From: Dryococelus australis
Taxonomy: Eukaryota; Arthropoda; Insecta; Phasmatodea; Phasmatidae
Assembly: GCA_029891345.1 (NCBI GenBank)
Contig: CM057009.1
Span: 232,119,178 to 232,183,177 of the forward strand
DNA: 64,000 nt
Reading direction: 5' to 3'
This document shows positions 1 to 11,623 of the stretch, in pieces. Each line of letters starts with the position of its first letter. Within the stretch, counting starts at the first letter, position 1. The notes below the pieces were generated by a model that saw only the letters and a program-made list of their open reading frames with translations, searched no databases and had not been told where the DNA came from. A program made the position numbers and the translations under genes.

Positions 1-3000
1 TGTAAGCTGTTGGAGGCCTGCAGTCTTCACAGTCTGTGGAGTAAATGGTGCGCTGTGATGCAGGTCGCGGAGAGTTGAGAGATTGTGCCACGTTGAAAAG
101 TGATACTACCCTCTTCGGGGCACCTTAGAGAATTTCCTTCAGTATTACTAAGAATTTACATTTTCAACCTTTTAGCTTTGTTGTTTTCATTCCAGTTCGT
201 GAGATTGTGCTATTTCCTCTTAAGTGAGCAACTTTTGCCCTTGCTTTTCCGTAACCTATTTTGTATACTATCCCTGAGTATTAAACAGTATTTGGTCGTT
301 TTAGTAAGTATTTTACTGGTCCCTGTATTACCCTATGTTGCAATTTATTTTAGTCTTTATTTTGCTGGTTGCGACACCTATCGGGACTTGTGTACTTCTG
401 TTTCGTTAGTGTGTATGTCAGTGGTTTTGGTGCATCCCATGTAGTTTGTGTAATCTTATTTATCTCTTTTGGCATACAGTTTCCCTTTTCGTGAAGTTCG
501 TTTAGGACGATATTTTGTTAAACTCAATTTCATTTTCAAACATCTAATTTCAGTAATTTGACTTGTTTGTGGGTAAAACTTTATATATTTTGTTAATCAC
601 TGTTAACTTTGATAGTCACTGTTCCTATGACGAAGTATGTTACTCTGACCTTTATATTTATTAGTTCATCACCTTTTGTGTCAAAATGTTTGCTATTCAG
701 CATTTCTGAATAATTTGTCTTGTTTGTAATTCGTCTTGAAGCAATTTATTTTATTGGCCAGAATTTTGGTAAAGTTTTCTGCATTTAAAAATTCTTGTAA
801 TGTTAGTAAAACATTGTGTACTTTATTAATTATCTATGTATTGGGAAAGATACTATATCAACAAAATGTTAACATTTTATGAATTTTGTACTATGTTAAA
901 ATATATTACTAATTGTTTATCTTAATTTTGACAGTTCATTTAAGTTAAATCGCGTGACTATTTTCTTTATTATAGTAACTTTTTATGTCAATTATAACCA
1001 TTACTGCCTGAATCGATACCTGGTCTATGATCACTTCCGCCAGTCTCGTTTCCTTCTTCTTCTACATCGTTAAAACATGGCGTGACATTCTCAAAAAATT
1101 GATCTCTACTGCACCTCCATGATCCATCGTTAATTTTGAACTTTTGCCGCCTTGGATAAGTGTGGCTTGTAGCCCTTTTTCCGTGGCAACTCTTTATCCT
1201 TTTAGTTTTGGGAGGCCATTGTTATTTGATGTGTTTTGCCTTTATTGTATAGCGGTTCCCGTGTAGGGCCTATCTTGAACATGACGTAAGATGTGACAAG
1301 CCTGTTTCTTGGTGTCCATCTTCACTATCTTCTTGATGGATTGATAACTGCTACTTTCTGAGGACCGTCCAGGGCTGAGGGCGTGTTCCTACTTCCTACT
1401 GCTGCTTTCAGGCCAAAAATATATATTTTTTATACTAAGCATGTGTTTTGACAAACCTACTCAATTTGATCTTTTGTACCTGGTGTCTGCAGTCGGACAT
1501 TACTTTTGCGACAATTCAAAATATTCAAGCAGCTTTGGCTTTTGAACTTTAAAAATAATACCCAAAAAAAAAAAGGAAAGAAGAAAATGTAATTTAAAAT
1601 TATAGAAAATCTGCTTCAGTTCTGGCATTGTGCTATCTTAAACTTAATGAGAATGTAACTTAAATTTTTGTGTTCTGCTGTAAGCTCCCGTGTATGAAAT
1701 AAGATGGATATTAACGTAATTATTGATATTATGTAGGCCATTTGCTTAGTGAACAAGATATTGTATGAAGGTGTGTGTTCAATATTACAGAGATATTTAT
1801 TTTGATTAAAGAGTGTCACTTTGACATCTTGATTTTTTTTTATTTGATCACCTTTTGGTACTTACCTAATTAAATTAAAATCATAATTTAAAGTTACTTT
1901 TACAATGCAGACAAAACTATTCAATATGAAAGTTAGTGTAAGTTTGCAGGAATGGGCCAGTGTTCGACCCTGCATTTTCTGGTATTTTGTAAAGCTGTTG
2001 GAAATTGTATAAAATTTTAGCTTGCATACTACGGACTAACCCCTTGGTAAGTGTACACACTGGTCACAACCAGGTCCATGGACAATTGTGATCTCTTTTG
2101 TTCGCCTTATGTTTTGTGTCACTATTTGGGGGCGTTTGGTTCTGGTGAATTTTTCTTATCACACTTCTGAACCCCTTAATGCCAGTGCAAGAGTCCTCGC
2201 AGACTGAAGAGTGCCGTGGCTAAGCTTTAAGAAGTCTTAGCAGACTAATATAGTCCTTGCAGACTGAGAAAGGGCTTGCATCATCTTTGGCCGGCGAGCC
2301 TGGCGTATCTTTGAGTGCTGGAATCTGGACTTCTATTTATATGAAAATGTCTTAGATCGGCAGTTCTTTGGGGTGCGGGGGGTAGCATAGTCTTCCAACA
2401 CGGGGATGTGTTATGTGGGGGTGCGGGAGCGCCACTCATTTCTTTTCGCCCTGCTTGGAGACGACGACAAATTAAAACGCCTCTTCCTGAGGCAGGTCTG
2501 TCGTGATGTCACAAGGCCACGGGGGTGCTGCCATCTCTGGAGGTTGTAGGAACTTCTTCCAGGGCTGAGCGACGAGTAATAGAATATCGCAAATATTTAT
2601 TTATTTCACAGGGGTGACTCTTGCTTGCAGGTTTCCTGGTGGGCAATGTAGATTGTAATTATGTAGGTAATTTATAATTAAGTATTCAGCTGTCCAGGCT
2701 TGTAGAATCTGTTTGCTCGCTATGTTTAATTAATATGTCATTTATATAACTTCCCCCTGTGCGCAAGTGGTTCTTATATATGTTTGGTTATTTAATTCTC
2801 TCTTTTATGTTATGTACAATCAATTATCATCTTTGTTTACTTGGGTGTATTGCTTCCTCTTTGTGCTGGTCCTTTTGTAATTTCATTATTTTTATGCAAC
2901 TTTGTTTGTTTTGTTTTTGTGGCATGTAACAAGGTCTCAAGGTGTTTCTTTGCTTGTGGAAATCTATATTTTATAGATTTATTATATTGTGGTCGTACAT

Positions 3001-3369
3001 GGGCACATCAATATCTAATGATAACTGGTGCATAATTTAGAGCCAAAGTTTTGAGAAAATGAACACTTCATGTTTAATTATTGTGGAATTAAACAATAGC
3101 CCTTCACTTTACATATCTGGTATGCAATTGCTGGGCCAGTTTGAATGTATATTTTATTTATAAAAACAAAGTAATCAAGATATGAGTTAAAAAATATTAC
3201 ACGGTACAACACATTATTCCAGGTTATGAATAATTTAACAGTGTGCTTTACAACTACATTTGTTAGTCATAATTCTAGAGTACCTTGCAAATTATTGCTG
3301 TATGATCTCATATTAGAATTTTAAATGTCTGATATCTTTATCTCTAATCTAATGTTTGTAATGTTTCAG
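1..3369 (+). other. Upstream intronic DNA without recognised genes
   Basis: T-rich sequence ending in the acceptor of the LAP exon. A hydrophobic open frame at 100-444 has no recognisable domain. Between about 2190 and 2275 three short imperfect repeats of the form GTCYTNGCAGACT occur. The more GC-rich patch around 2370-2640 may be an old transposon piece but has no diagnostic feature. Confidence 0.6.
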
Positions 3370-3663
3370 AAATAGGCAGTTGTAGTTCTTTAACTCTGTT
3401 AAGTGTCCGCAACAACAAACTTCAAGAAGTGCCTGCAGAACTGGGTCACTTGCAAAGGATTAAAGTGATAAACTTAAGTGATAATTTACTTCAGAATCTT
3501 CCTGTATCTATTCTCAAATTGACACACCTGAATGCATTATGGCTGTCAAATAATCAGAGCACGCCTCTAATAATACTGCAGAAAGAAAATGACAGAGAAA
3601 CAGGCAAGACAGTGTGTGTCAATTTCATGTTGCCGCAAACTCCTCAAGATAGTGTTACTGTCG
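3370..3663 (+). CDS. LAP-family (Erbin/LRRC7/Lap1-type) exon with C-terminal leucine-rich repeats
   Basis: This internal exon encodes about 98 residues of a LAP protein, a family of cytoplasmic scaffolds with N-terminal leucine-rich repeats and usually C-terminal PDZ domains, which act at basolateral membranes and junctions. Seen directly: consecutive LxxLxLxxNxLxxLP repeats (SLTLLSVRNNKLQEVP, then RIKVINLSDNLLQNLP), followed by ALWLSNNQSTPLIILQKEND. The ALWLSxNQSxPLI..LQKExD block is known as the end of the repeat array in LAP proteins; the LQKExD form fits Erbin/LRRC7/Lap1 better than Scribble. The acceptor is ATGTTTCAG ending at 3369 after a T-rich stretch, and the donor is G|GTAAGT at 3663/3664. 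Length is 294 nt, phase 1 at both ends, so the exon is symmetric. No stop interrupts it. An in-frame GTG lies inside, but this is not a start. The rest of the gene lies outside the window. Family assignment is firm; the exact orthologue is inferred. Confidence 0.9.
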
Positions 3664-4802
3664 GTAAGTGAAATAATTTGTAAATTTAATATCCTAGTTA
3701 TGTAAGACTTACTGTTATATTTTATTTCAACAAAACTATATATTTATGTTTAGAGATAACACGTATTTTGTGTGTCATAATTCATTCCGAATGGCTTCGG
3801 AACTATTTTTGTTATATTTAATACACTCATTTCTCCAATAGTATACTAATTATCACAAAAATAACTGCACCCAGAAAAAATTATCTACAAGCGGAAAAAG
3901 TTGGGATACAGCACCATTATAAGTAATATTGCGTCTGATATAAAGGGGCTACAATTTGTTATATTGAAATTCCACCAGGGGTTGCTAACACTGCTACAAC
4001 AATACTAATATAAAAACTTGTAGTGTGAATTTATTTGCAGTGCATGCACATGTGCACATGGGCATCAGTGAGTAGTTGGTATGCCACTTTGACACTGTCA
4101 TCCGACCTTGTCCCTTGGCTGGTGTTGGTCCACCATGGGTAGTGTGCATACGAGCCTTACGTGTGTGATGCATGTTTTGCGTGTGCGCCAAAGCCCCGAG
4201 AGCACATGAGGAATTTTCACTTAACATAGGTTGATGCCGGTAACAATGTGGCACCAAACAATGTGTGACTTTCTCCTGCTATGACCAACACTGGTGGACT
4301 AATCACATGAGTACATTGAACTGTATATCCTAGAAAAAACAGTGTTGCCATTCATATGTTTTTTCTCTTACCACTGCACATGTGGGCTGCAAGGGCTTGG
4401 AGTGTAACAGTATCTGTGCACTTGTGTCTTCCCGGGCATTTCTACAAACTTCTGCACTATGAACTCAACAACAAGCATGGGCTAGCGTTCATGTGCCATG
4501 TGTGGAGACCTTCGCTTGCCATCGAAAAAACACGAGGTAGACACTGCGAGAAAATTTCCCGTGAGTACCGTGGGTTATGAGGCCAGCAGACAGGACACAA
4601 ACCCAACTCCGGAATTGCATGGACATTGTGCTGCGCTGATTTTCTTCAGCCTAAACCCTAAAATGCCATACTGTGTAAGATGCTCCTGCCTTAAACATCA
4701 GGATTACACGAACCCATGTGAGTGCCCTTCTTTCACAGATGGGTTTTTGCTTGTAAATTATGCTTTACCCCTTGTGCTGGCCCTAGTACCACTGTCACAA
4801 TA

Positions 4803-5410
4803 ATGGACGTGCCACACCTACAGCATGCACCAGTTAACAACGTGTCCAAATCCCTGTTACCAACGTTTACGGGCTGACCATGGGAAAACCCAGACAAGTT
4901 CTTAAAATTCTTAAAACTATACAAGGACGAGCTGACTAGATGTAGCGTTCCGGTGGAGGAGTGGTCTAGTTGCACAGCTGCTCAGTTCCACAAGGATGCC
5001 AAGGATTGGTGGGATCATGCTGGAATGTAGGAAATGACGGGGCTTGAGTTCGCCTGCATGGTGCAATTTCATTTTGACGACACGAGGGCAAAAATATAGT
5101 GTCGGATGGAACTTGTAGGCAACAGACAGAAGGTGAGTGTGTGGAGACTTTCATAAGGGGAATTACTTACCTATTCCTAAGACTGCATGAGGGTCAAGGA
5201 GAGGAGACAGTGCTCAATCTCATTTTCAAACTCCTACCCCCAGAACTAATTCAACGACTGCGCAAGTCCACTCACCGTGAGTTGAGGGCTTCATCTGTCA
5301 ACTTGCATGGTGGAACGCGACCTGTAGCAGAGCTTCAGACAAAGTGTGCTGTTCGACCCCTGTCAACGTGGGTGGCCCCACCCGGAATTGGCCTCTAGGA
5401 TGCCCTGGCA
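4803..5410 (+). pseudogene. Degraded gag (capsid) of the plus-strand gypsy element
   Basis: An ATG at 4803 opens a frame containing LPTFTG, a proline/tryptophan run with FLKILKLY, and DAKDWWDHAG. These resemble the start of Ty3/gypsy capsid, where P.F.G precedes a helix-rich domain and a WW or AxxWW motif. A stop falls right after LPTFTG, and further stops and shifts follow after about 5035. Capsid would package the element RNA; this copy cannot make it whole. Nucleocapsid knuckles are not clear between 5410 and 5760. Confidence 0.65.
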
Positions 5411-5759
5411 GTGGTGAGGTAAAGCACGCCGCTGGTGCCCCAGACCACAGCCCCAAGCACACCACATTGATGACCGCCACGACACAATGGGTCGTGCAGA
5501 CAAGCCACAGGGGGAGGAGGCGGACGTGATGAAGGGCAAGAGGAGCACCTTCACCCCTCCCTCCTGATGACAATACTGCATGGAGGCCACGTACCACTGC
5601 CACCAGGAGTACCCCTGTGTGCTCACCCACCAGATGGTGGCCACCGCGGCAGGAAATGGCCAATAGGAGGCATCAGACTAGCTGGCCCACACCCCCTCAG
5701 AGACGAACGGCCACTATCACCACTGCATGACGAAAACACTGCCTGTCTCCTGGGACACT

Positions 5760-6080
5760 TTACCATGAGCGACAAGGGCCTCCTGCACATCCCAGTGAGC
5801 GTCGACTGCCAGCCGAGGGCGACCCTGATCAACATAACAACTACACACAACTTTTTCGCCAGCTACCTGATGCCTGCAAACTGGCTGGTGCCAGATACTA
5901 GGTTGCTCCGCCTTGCCACCTGGAGCTCGCCGACGCAGATGTGGGACCTAGTCACCATCATCATTCAGCTCCACGGCCTGGTCACTACAGCCACAGCTCT
6001 TGTGGTCAAGGGGCTGCCGGAAGAAGTTATCTGGGTTAGCTATAGCTACGTGAGGAAGACACCCATATTGCGGTAAACAA
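5760..6080 (+). pseudogene. Degraded protease region of the plus-strand gypsy element
   Basis: This open stretch has the general layout of a retropepsin: an initial PVSVDCQPRATLINITTTHNF segment where the family has its active-site D(T/S)G, and a later LVVKGLPEEVIWVSYSY, matching the hydrophobic end of the fold, usually followed by a glycine-leucine-aspartate motif. The catalytic DTG is replaced by DCQ, so it would be inactive. The call rests on position between gag and RT plus these similarities. The frame ends at 6076. Confidence 0.5.
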
Positions 6081-6159
6081 GGAGGGACTCCATGTCGGTG
6101 CTGCCAGCCGATGTACTGCTTACGGCATAAACACCCAACACCCTTCTACCCAACCCCCT

Positions 6160-7560
6160 CAGTGCAGAAGTGTTGTCAGACGAATTCAGTCATGCCATCA
6201 CACTTGAGTATGTGACATTGTTTGAGATGGTGCTAAAGCAACACCCCAACATGTTCTCTATTTCTTACTCACTGCGTTGTACCAATATTACCCAGCATGA
6301 GATCCTGATGGTTACGGAATTTCCAATCTTTGTAAGGCCCATTAACTTTAATGGCCCGATACAGCAAGTGATAGTAGACCATGTGGAGGATATGCTTGGC
6401 TAAAGGTTGATCGAGTCTAGTGAGAGCCTGTATAATTGTCAGGTAGTTGTGGCAGACAAGGACGGTTCGCTCAGGTTTTGTGTAAATTTCAAACCAGTAA
6501 ACAAGTTGACTGGGCGTGCCACCCCCATTGCTGAACATCTAGGTCACTTTTGTGAGGCTGAGACAGGCAAAAGTTTTTTCCACTCCAGATATAAAGTTCC
6601 GGCTTCCGGCAGATACCTGTATTGCTTGAGGACCGCCCCAAGACTATATTCACCACGCCAGATGGGCGGGGTTTTTAGGTATGTTCCATGCCATTTGGCT
6701 TGAAAGACACTCCCACAAGCTTTCAGTCCTCGAGGACGCGTGTACTGGATTGCTACATTGACCTGTTCACCACTGCGTATCTTGACGACGTCATAATATG
6801 ATCCCAGTCTTGGGAGGAACACTCTCACCACCTCGCCCTGTTGCTGGAGAGACTGGTGACCCATGGCAGCATGTATTCCCCCATAAGTGCCATGGGGTGA
6901 TTGAACTCCCCTACCTGGGTCATGTCGTTGACCAGTGTGGTAATAGCCCATTGCCAGAACAGCACCAGCTAATAGAGGAGAAATCTCTCCTCACATGCGC
7001 AAATAGCTTCAATGGTTCGGATCACCGTACCTCTCACCAACTTGCTCTCCCCTAAATACCACTACCATTGGACAGATGCAACGAAACACGCTTTCGATGA
7101 ACTCAAGCGCAGGTTCCATAAGTGCCATCTGCTCACATGCCCAGACTTTTACAGCTTGTTCTACGTCCAGACAACATGAGCCAGGAAGAGCTAGACACGG
7201 TGCTGTGTCAACTAGTAGACAGGATGAGCACCTTGTCATGTTCTACGCAAGTGCAAAGTTTGGGAGAGCTGAACAGAACTACAATATAAACAAACTTTAA
7301 TGCCTCACAGTTGTATGGGCGTTGAAGCATTACTGCCACTTTGTGGAGGGCAGCAAATTTACAGTGTGGACTGACAATCAGTGTCTGTGCTGGCTGGATA
7401 AGGTGCAAGGACGCAAGTCTAAGTTCACTCGCTGGGCACTGTCGCTCCAAGCGCTGAACTGTGTCATCAAACATGTTCCGGGTAAATGTAATGAACTGCT
7501 TAACGAACTCTCCCGCCACCTGAACCAGGAGCACGTAGTGTGTGACAACACCACCTGGAA
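6160..7560 (+). pseudogene. Degraded reverse transcriptase and RNase H of the plus-strand gypsy element
   Basis: Several frames together cover RT and RNase H. Seen: a PIQQVIVDHVEDML segment before RT; VVVADKDGSLRFCVNFKPVN, the motif where Ty3/gypsy RTs read (R/K)FCVDYRxLN; a YLDD catalytic box at 6778-6789; the TDATKHAFDELK connection region near 7073; and an RNase H segment at 7322-7540 with HFVEGSKFTVWTDNQCL and LSLQALNCVIKHVPGKCNELLNELSR. These are family landmarks. Numerous stops and shifts lie between them, for example right after the YLDD box. The conserved Asp of the first RT box is Asn here (CVNF). Non-functional. Confidence 0.8.
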
Positions 7561-7739
7561 TGACATCCTTCCCCACGACCCCCGATCCCCATTGGGAGCT
7601 CACTAAGCAGACCCTGGGCATGCCCACTGTGGCCTGGTATATGATGGCGCAGGCTAACTAGATACACGCCTTTGATGAGTTGTGGCACGAGATGCTCCGT
7701 GTGCAGGAAACAGACAAATTCACATATGCAAATGACAGC

Positions 7740-8620
7740 TTGTGTGGCCGAACTCCTCGAGCACTTCCGGATTGTCAGTGGGATCCTCCAGTGCTGCACG
7801 CATTATGACGACACTACCTGGAGATTGTTTGTAGCAAGGCAGGCTGGTGTGGACATTTGCATGTACATCATGATGACACCTTCGCCAGCCACTCAGGTGC
7901 AGATGAGACCAAGTGGGCCGTAGGCGAACACTTTTACTGGCCAGACATTGGTAAAGAAACCCACTAGTATGTGCACATATGCGAACATTGCTCGATGCGC
8001 AAGACTCGACACTGCGATGGCAGGGATCAGCAGTGACCGAGGGAATCTATGCAGCCCTTTGACACCACCGCCCTTCACATCATGGGTTTCTACCCTAGGT
8101 CTACCCCAGGCAAAAGGTTTGTTGTTGTCGTGACTGACCTGTTCACATGCTGGGTGGAGGCATATCTGGTACGTAACATGTGAACTGGTACTATGGTGCA
8201 ACTGCTGGACTCGTAAGTTTTTTTCCTTGTAGGTCTACCTCTGGATACTGCTCACCGACAATGGCATCTAGTTTGCGGGTAGGAAATGGTGGTCCGACTA
8301 TGCCCGGTGACGTGTGAAGCACTACACAACCCCTGTCTACCATCTTCACGTCAACCCAGCTGAGCACCAGAACCAGGAGGTGAAAGCCCAGTTGCAGAAA
8401 CACACTGAAAGAAACCATGCAGAGTGGGAAACACACCTACCCTGGTAATTCTTTTGTCTGAGGAACTGCGTAAATGCCACAATGATAGTTTCTCCAGCAC
8501 AGTTAGTACAGGGGTGATATTTACCCAGGTCAGGGCAGCTGGGAGTGCAGGACCAGGAGGAGCTGGAGAAAACCCCATTGCAGAGAGGGAGAGACTGCAA
8601 TGCAAAAGTGACAAGGTGCT
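7740..8620 (+). pseudogene. Degraded integrase of the plus-strand gypsy element
   Basis: Across shifting frames one sees an HHDD...H segment (about 7860), HFYWPDIG followed by HICEHCSMRKTR (about 7930-8000, the HHCC zinc-binding region), then MGFYPRSTPGKRFVVVVTDLFTCWVEAY (about 8085-8165, the start of the DDE core containing the first catalytic Asp). A later HNPCLPSSRQPS-type segment is too damaged to assign the remaining Asp and Glu. The order and motifs are those of Ty3/gypsy integrase. Frames are broken at least five times. Confidence 0.7.
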
Positions 8621-8621
8621 G

Positions 8622-9432
8622 TAACGTCCCTCCTTATCCTTCCTATTACTTCCTGTGGACTTCAATAAATATTATTACTATAGTGAGCTATTCTCAACAC
8701 AAAATGGTTACTGTAGGATAAGGGGTCATTACGGTGGTTTTACGTAGCTGCTACTAAGTAAGTAAAGATGTAGAATTCTACTATAAGGCTCTTTTATTAC
8801 AACTTCAAATGCTAAGACTTAACCAATATTTATGAATGAATCCTTACAAATTACTCTGTTACCGTGACTTGGGGAACAATTTCAATATAATCAAATAAAT
8901 ACTCGTAGACATATGGAACAATTACTGTACTATCAAGTTAATTCTCACTGCTGTTAACATCCCTAGCCTTGCTAGTAATTAGAAGTCTGATACGTAGAGG
9001 TTAATGGATCCTTGAAAGAGAGAATGACACCTAACTGCCAGCCGAATTAGTGCTCACCATATAACTTGACGATTGAAGATAGGCCTAGAGCTCCTCTAGA
9101 CCTTGATGTGGGTTGTCTTTGTCTCCGCCATCGCTCGGACAGCGGCATATAGTAGTACGTCATCGATCAATCTGGTAAGACTGGGGGGGGGGGGTGTGGT
9201 TCCTTGCACCTCCTATTTATACTCTTATGACACTAGGTCAGGCAGCTTGTGTTATGAAAACAGGTGACTTGCACAAAAGGTATATCCTGTTGTACCTTAA
9301 CCAGGCGTGTGCGGCTCCTATATGTCCGCTATACTGCCCCCCCCCCCCCCCCAAGTCAAAATAACAGCTGTCCCGGCTGTTCCTGAGTTAGGTGGCAGCC
9401 TTAGATCTCTTGGTTCATGAAGCAGGTCATAA
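8622..9432 (+). repeat. Candidate 3' LTR of the plus-strand gypsy element
   Basis: The block begins TGTAACGTCCCTCC directly after the integrase debris and ends in ATAACA, giving TG...CA limits of about 0.8 kb. It holds AATAAA-type signals (near 8663 and 8895) and two homopolymers, 12 G at 9183-9194 and 16 C at 9337-9352. Its start resembles the sequence beginning TGTAGCGTCTCCCTCC at 61021, suggesting one LTR family. No matching 5' LTR was found, so the limits are tentative. Confidence 0.35.
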
Positions 9433-9852
9433 CATCCATGGAAAAGAGGGTTTGCAGTGTTGGGCCGAGGAGCTCAGGTGCTTGCGACGATCTCATTGAC
9501 GAATGGTGGAAACACAATTTTATTTAATGGCAGTGTCGCAGGTGGAATGCTAACTGGCTGAAATATTACCACTAGTAAAATCTTTTTGAACCCTTGTTAT
9601 CATTTACTCTGGTTGTCGGGAATTGTAATATTTGACCAAAGAGAATGCTTAAATTTTTTTTTAGGTAATTTATTGCTTGTAAGAAACTTTTTCTGCTCTC
9701 CAAGGTTGGTAGTGGTGGGCGGTCATGCCATCTTTGTTTGATATGGTGCAGCTATTTTACCTGTGAGCTGGAGTGTTTGCCATTATGTGGTGTTGCACTA
9801 ATTTATAATTTGCAATGTCTTATGAATGAGGATTAATACATACGTGCATATA
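9433..9852. other. Unassigned intronic stretch
   Basis: No gene or known repeat was recognised between the candidate LTR and the first Tc1 copy. Confidence 0.5.
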
Positions 9853-10421
9853 CACTATCTACCAAAAAGTAATTGAGCACTCATGAAGATAGGTAATTCA
9901 GTATGTCAGTTGACTTGTGTTTCATGGCCTTCGGCATAGGACCGCTGGTGTTTGTCCATGGTAGCATTAACACAGAGGCCTATTGTAACATTCGGAATAA
10001 TGAAATGCTCCCAACATTGTGGCGTTTTTACGGAATGTATCCGTGTTACTTCCAGGATGACAAAGCCAGGTGCCATGTTTCAAGGACTACTATGCAGTGG
10101 TACGCCAACAACAATGTTCGCCAATTGGACTGGCCCGCCCAGCACCCTGACCTGAATCCTATAAAACATCTTTGGGAAGAATTAGATAGCCAGGTGAGGG
10201 CTCATGAGGTGCAGCCAAAATCCATTCCTAAACTCATGGAATGGTTGCAAGAGGAATGGCGATGAATCCCCATGGATGTCCTGCAAACACTTATAGAGAG
10301 CATACCAGACAGGGTGGCTACTGTTATAGCCGCAAGAGGTGGCCCTACGAGATTCTAATGGGGTGGCAACCACTGAGCAAACATTGTGAACAGGTTCCCA
10401 ATTACTTTTTGGTAGATAGTG
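9853..10421 (+). mobile_element. Internally deleted Tc1-like transposon, copy 1
   Basis: Both ends carry inverted repeats starting CACTATCTACCAAAAAGTAA, flanked by TA at 9851-9852 and 10422-10423, the target duplication of the Tc1/mariner superfamily. The element is only 569 bp against about 1.6 kb for intact Tc1 elements; the N-terminal DNA-binding half of the transposase is missing. The copy at 40927-41498 shares the same junction, so both derive from one deletion derivative. Confidence 0.9.
9903..10265 (+). pseudogene. Tc1 transposase, C-terminal fragment
   Basis: The 120-residue frame matches the end of a Tc1 DDE/D transposase, the cut-and-paste enzyme acting at the inverted repeats. Seen: FVHGSINTEAY, LPTLWRFYGMYPCYFQDDKARCH with the second catalytic Asp region (QDDKARCHVS), and DWPAQHPDLNPIKHLWEELD with the final Glu of the DD34E triad. 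The first catalytic Asp and the helix-turn-helix domains are absent because of the internal deletion. The frame itself is open to a stop at 10263-10265, so decay after insertion is modest. It could not transpose itself but might be mobilised by a full-length relative. Confidence 0.9.
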
Positions 10422-10423
10422 TA

Positions 10424-11500
10424 CAATGTTAATAAAGAAATTTTTGCACCACTTGATTCATTGGTATTAATTAATACAGTTAATTTCCCGTATTCAATTA
10501 AAACTTTTTGCTAGAATCTTTTTCTAGTAGAGTAAAACTTTTCTTATGATTGTCTTTACAGTCTTAATTTATTATTTACCTTAATTCTACAATTTTGTAA
10601 GTTTCTTTATTATTGCATATTTGTACATACACTTTAATGGAAATAGGTGGTAGAGTTACCGCGTAATATTTATTGTACATGGTATTAGCTATATCTTACT
10701 GAATTAGTATTCATTAAAAATGTTGATTACATATTCATTTATATTTTCAATGAGGTATTTATTTTAAAACCTAATTTTAGCGTGTAGCCCATTTTTAATT
10801 ATATACACTACTAATTGGGTTTATAGCTTGTAATTGAGATTTGCCATTGGCTAAGTAAGTTCACTCTATACTGAAATTGATTTAAGTAAAAACCCTCATA
10901 TAATATAATTATTCATTTGTGTGCATTGAAAGCATATTTATTTGTTTTACCCATTATTCAGTTATATAGACCTGTTTGTCATTGATTGTCATTATAGCTT
11001 TTGTAAACAATATAATCTTGTTCCTGATAGGAACCTATTGGCAATAATTCATTAATGGCGTATATTCAATGTCCGTTTCTAATGCAATCACTTCTGTGTC
11101 TGCAACATGCATAGTGTAGTATTATGTTACTCTGTGTATACCCTATACTTGCACCTTTGGTTTCTGCTGTGTGCTACTGGTGATTAAGGTTAGCCTTAAT
11201 TATATATATATTTTTATTTATTTATTTACATATGCAGAGATATCAGCTGTTTCACTTGCTATGGAATGGTTTCTTATGTTGTTGTGTTCACGCAAGTTAA
11301 TATGACAGAAATTTTAAGTAGTGTAACATACATAAGAACTATAGTGACTAAAAGGAAACTGATTATGACCATTGTGATGTAATCATATTGTGCTGGTTTC
11401 CGCATGGAAAGTAATCTGTTATCTCTAAACCTTTCATATAGGTAACCTGAAATAAGTGCAGGACTGGTAATGGTGTATGATTAATTTACCTGCTCGTATC
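10424..11500. other. AT-rich intronic stretch
   Basis: No coding capacity or recognised repeat; very AT-rich with short TA and TTTA runs near 11200. Confidence 0.6.
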
Positions 11501-11623
11501 GAGTGTTGAACTGATGTTATGAAACTGTATTCCAGCTGTGAGTGTTAGTTGTTGCAAATGGAATGATTGCTGGTTTAACCAGTACACCGGTATCACAGTC
11601 TGCTGTATGGGTACGGTGGGTGC

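Larger units (their letters stand above)
4803..8620 (+). mobile_element. Decayed Ty3/gypsy LTR retrotransposon, sense to the host gene
   Basis: Fragments in the canonical Ty3/gypsy order gag, protease, reverse transcriptase, RNase H, integrase lie on the plus strand over 3.8 kb, broken into many short frames by stops and frameshifts. GC content is higher than in the flanking intron. No 5' LTR was recognised, so the left side seems truncated or too diverged; a possible 3' LTR begins at 8622. This is the only large retroelement in the window lying in the same direction as the LAP gene. Confidence 0.8.

Noticed and set aside
100..444. Hydrophobic 114-codon open frame
   Set aside because: T-rich intronic DNA gives Phe/Leu/Val-rich frames by chance; no domain, no splice context or start support.
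1953..1965. GTTCGACCC, like a tRNA B box
   Set aside because: No A box, no cloverleaf and no acceptor stem around it.
5298..5663. Minus frames over the gypsy gag/protease region
   Set aside because: Antisense shadows of the GC-richer plus-strand element.
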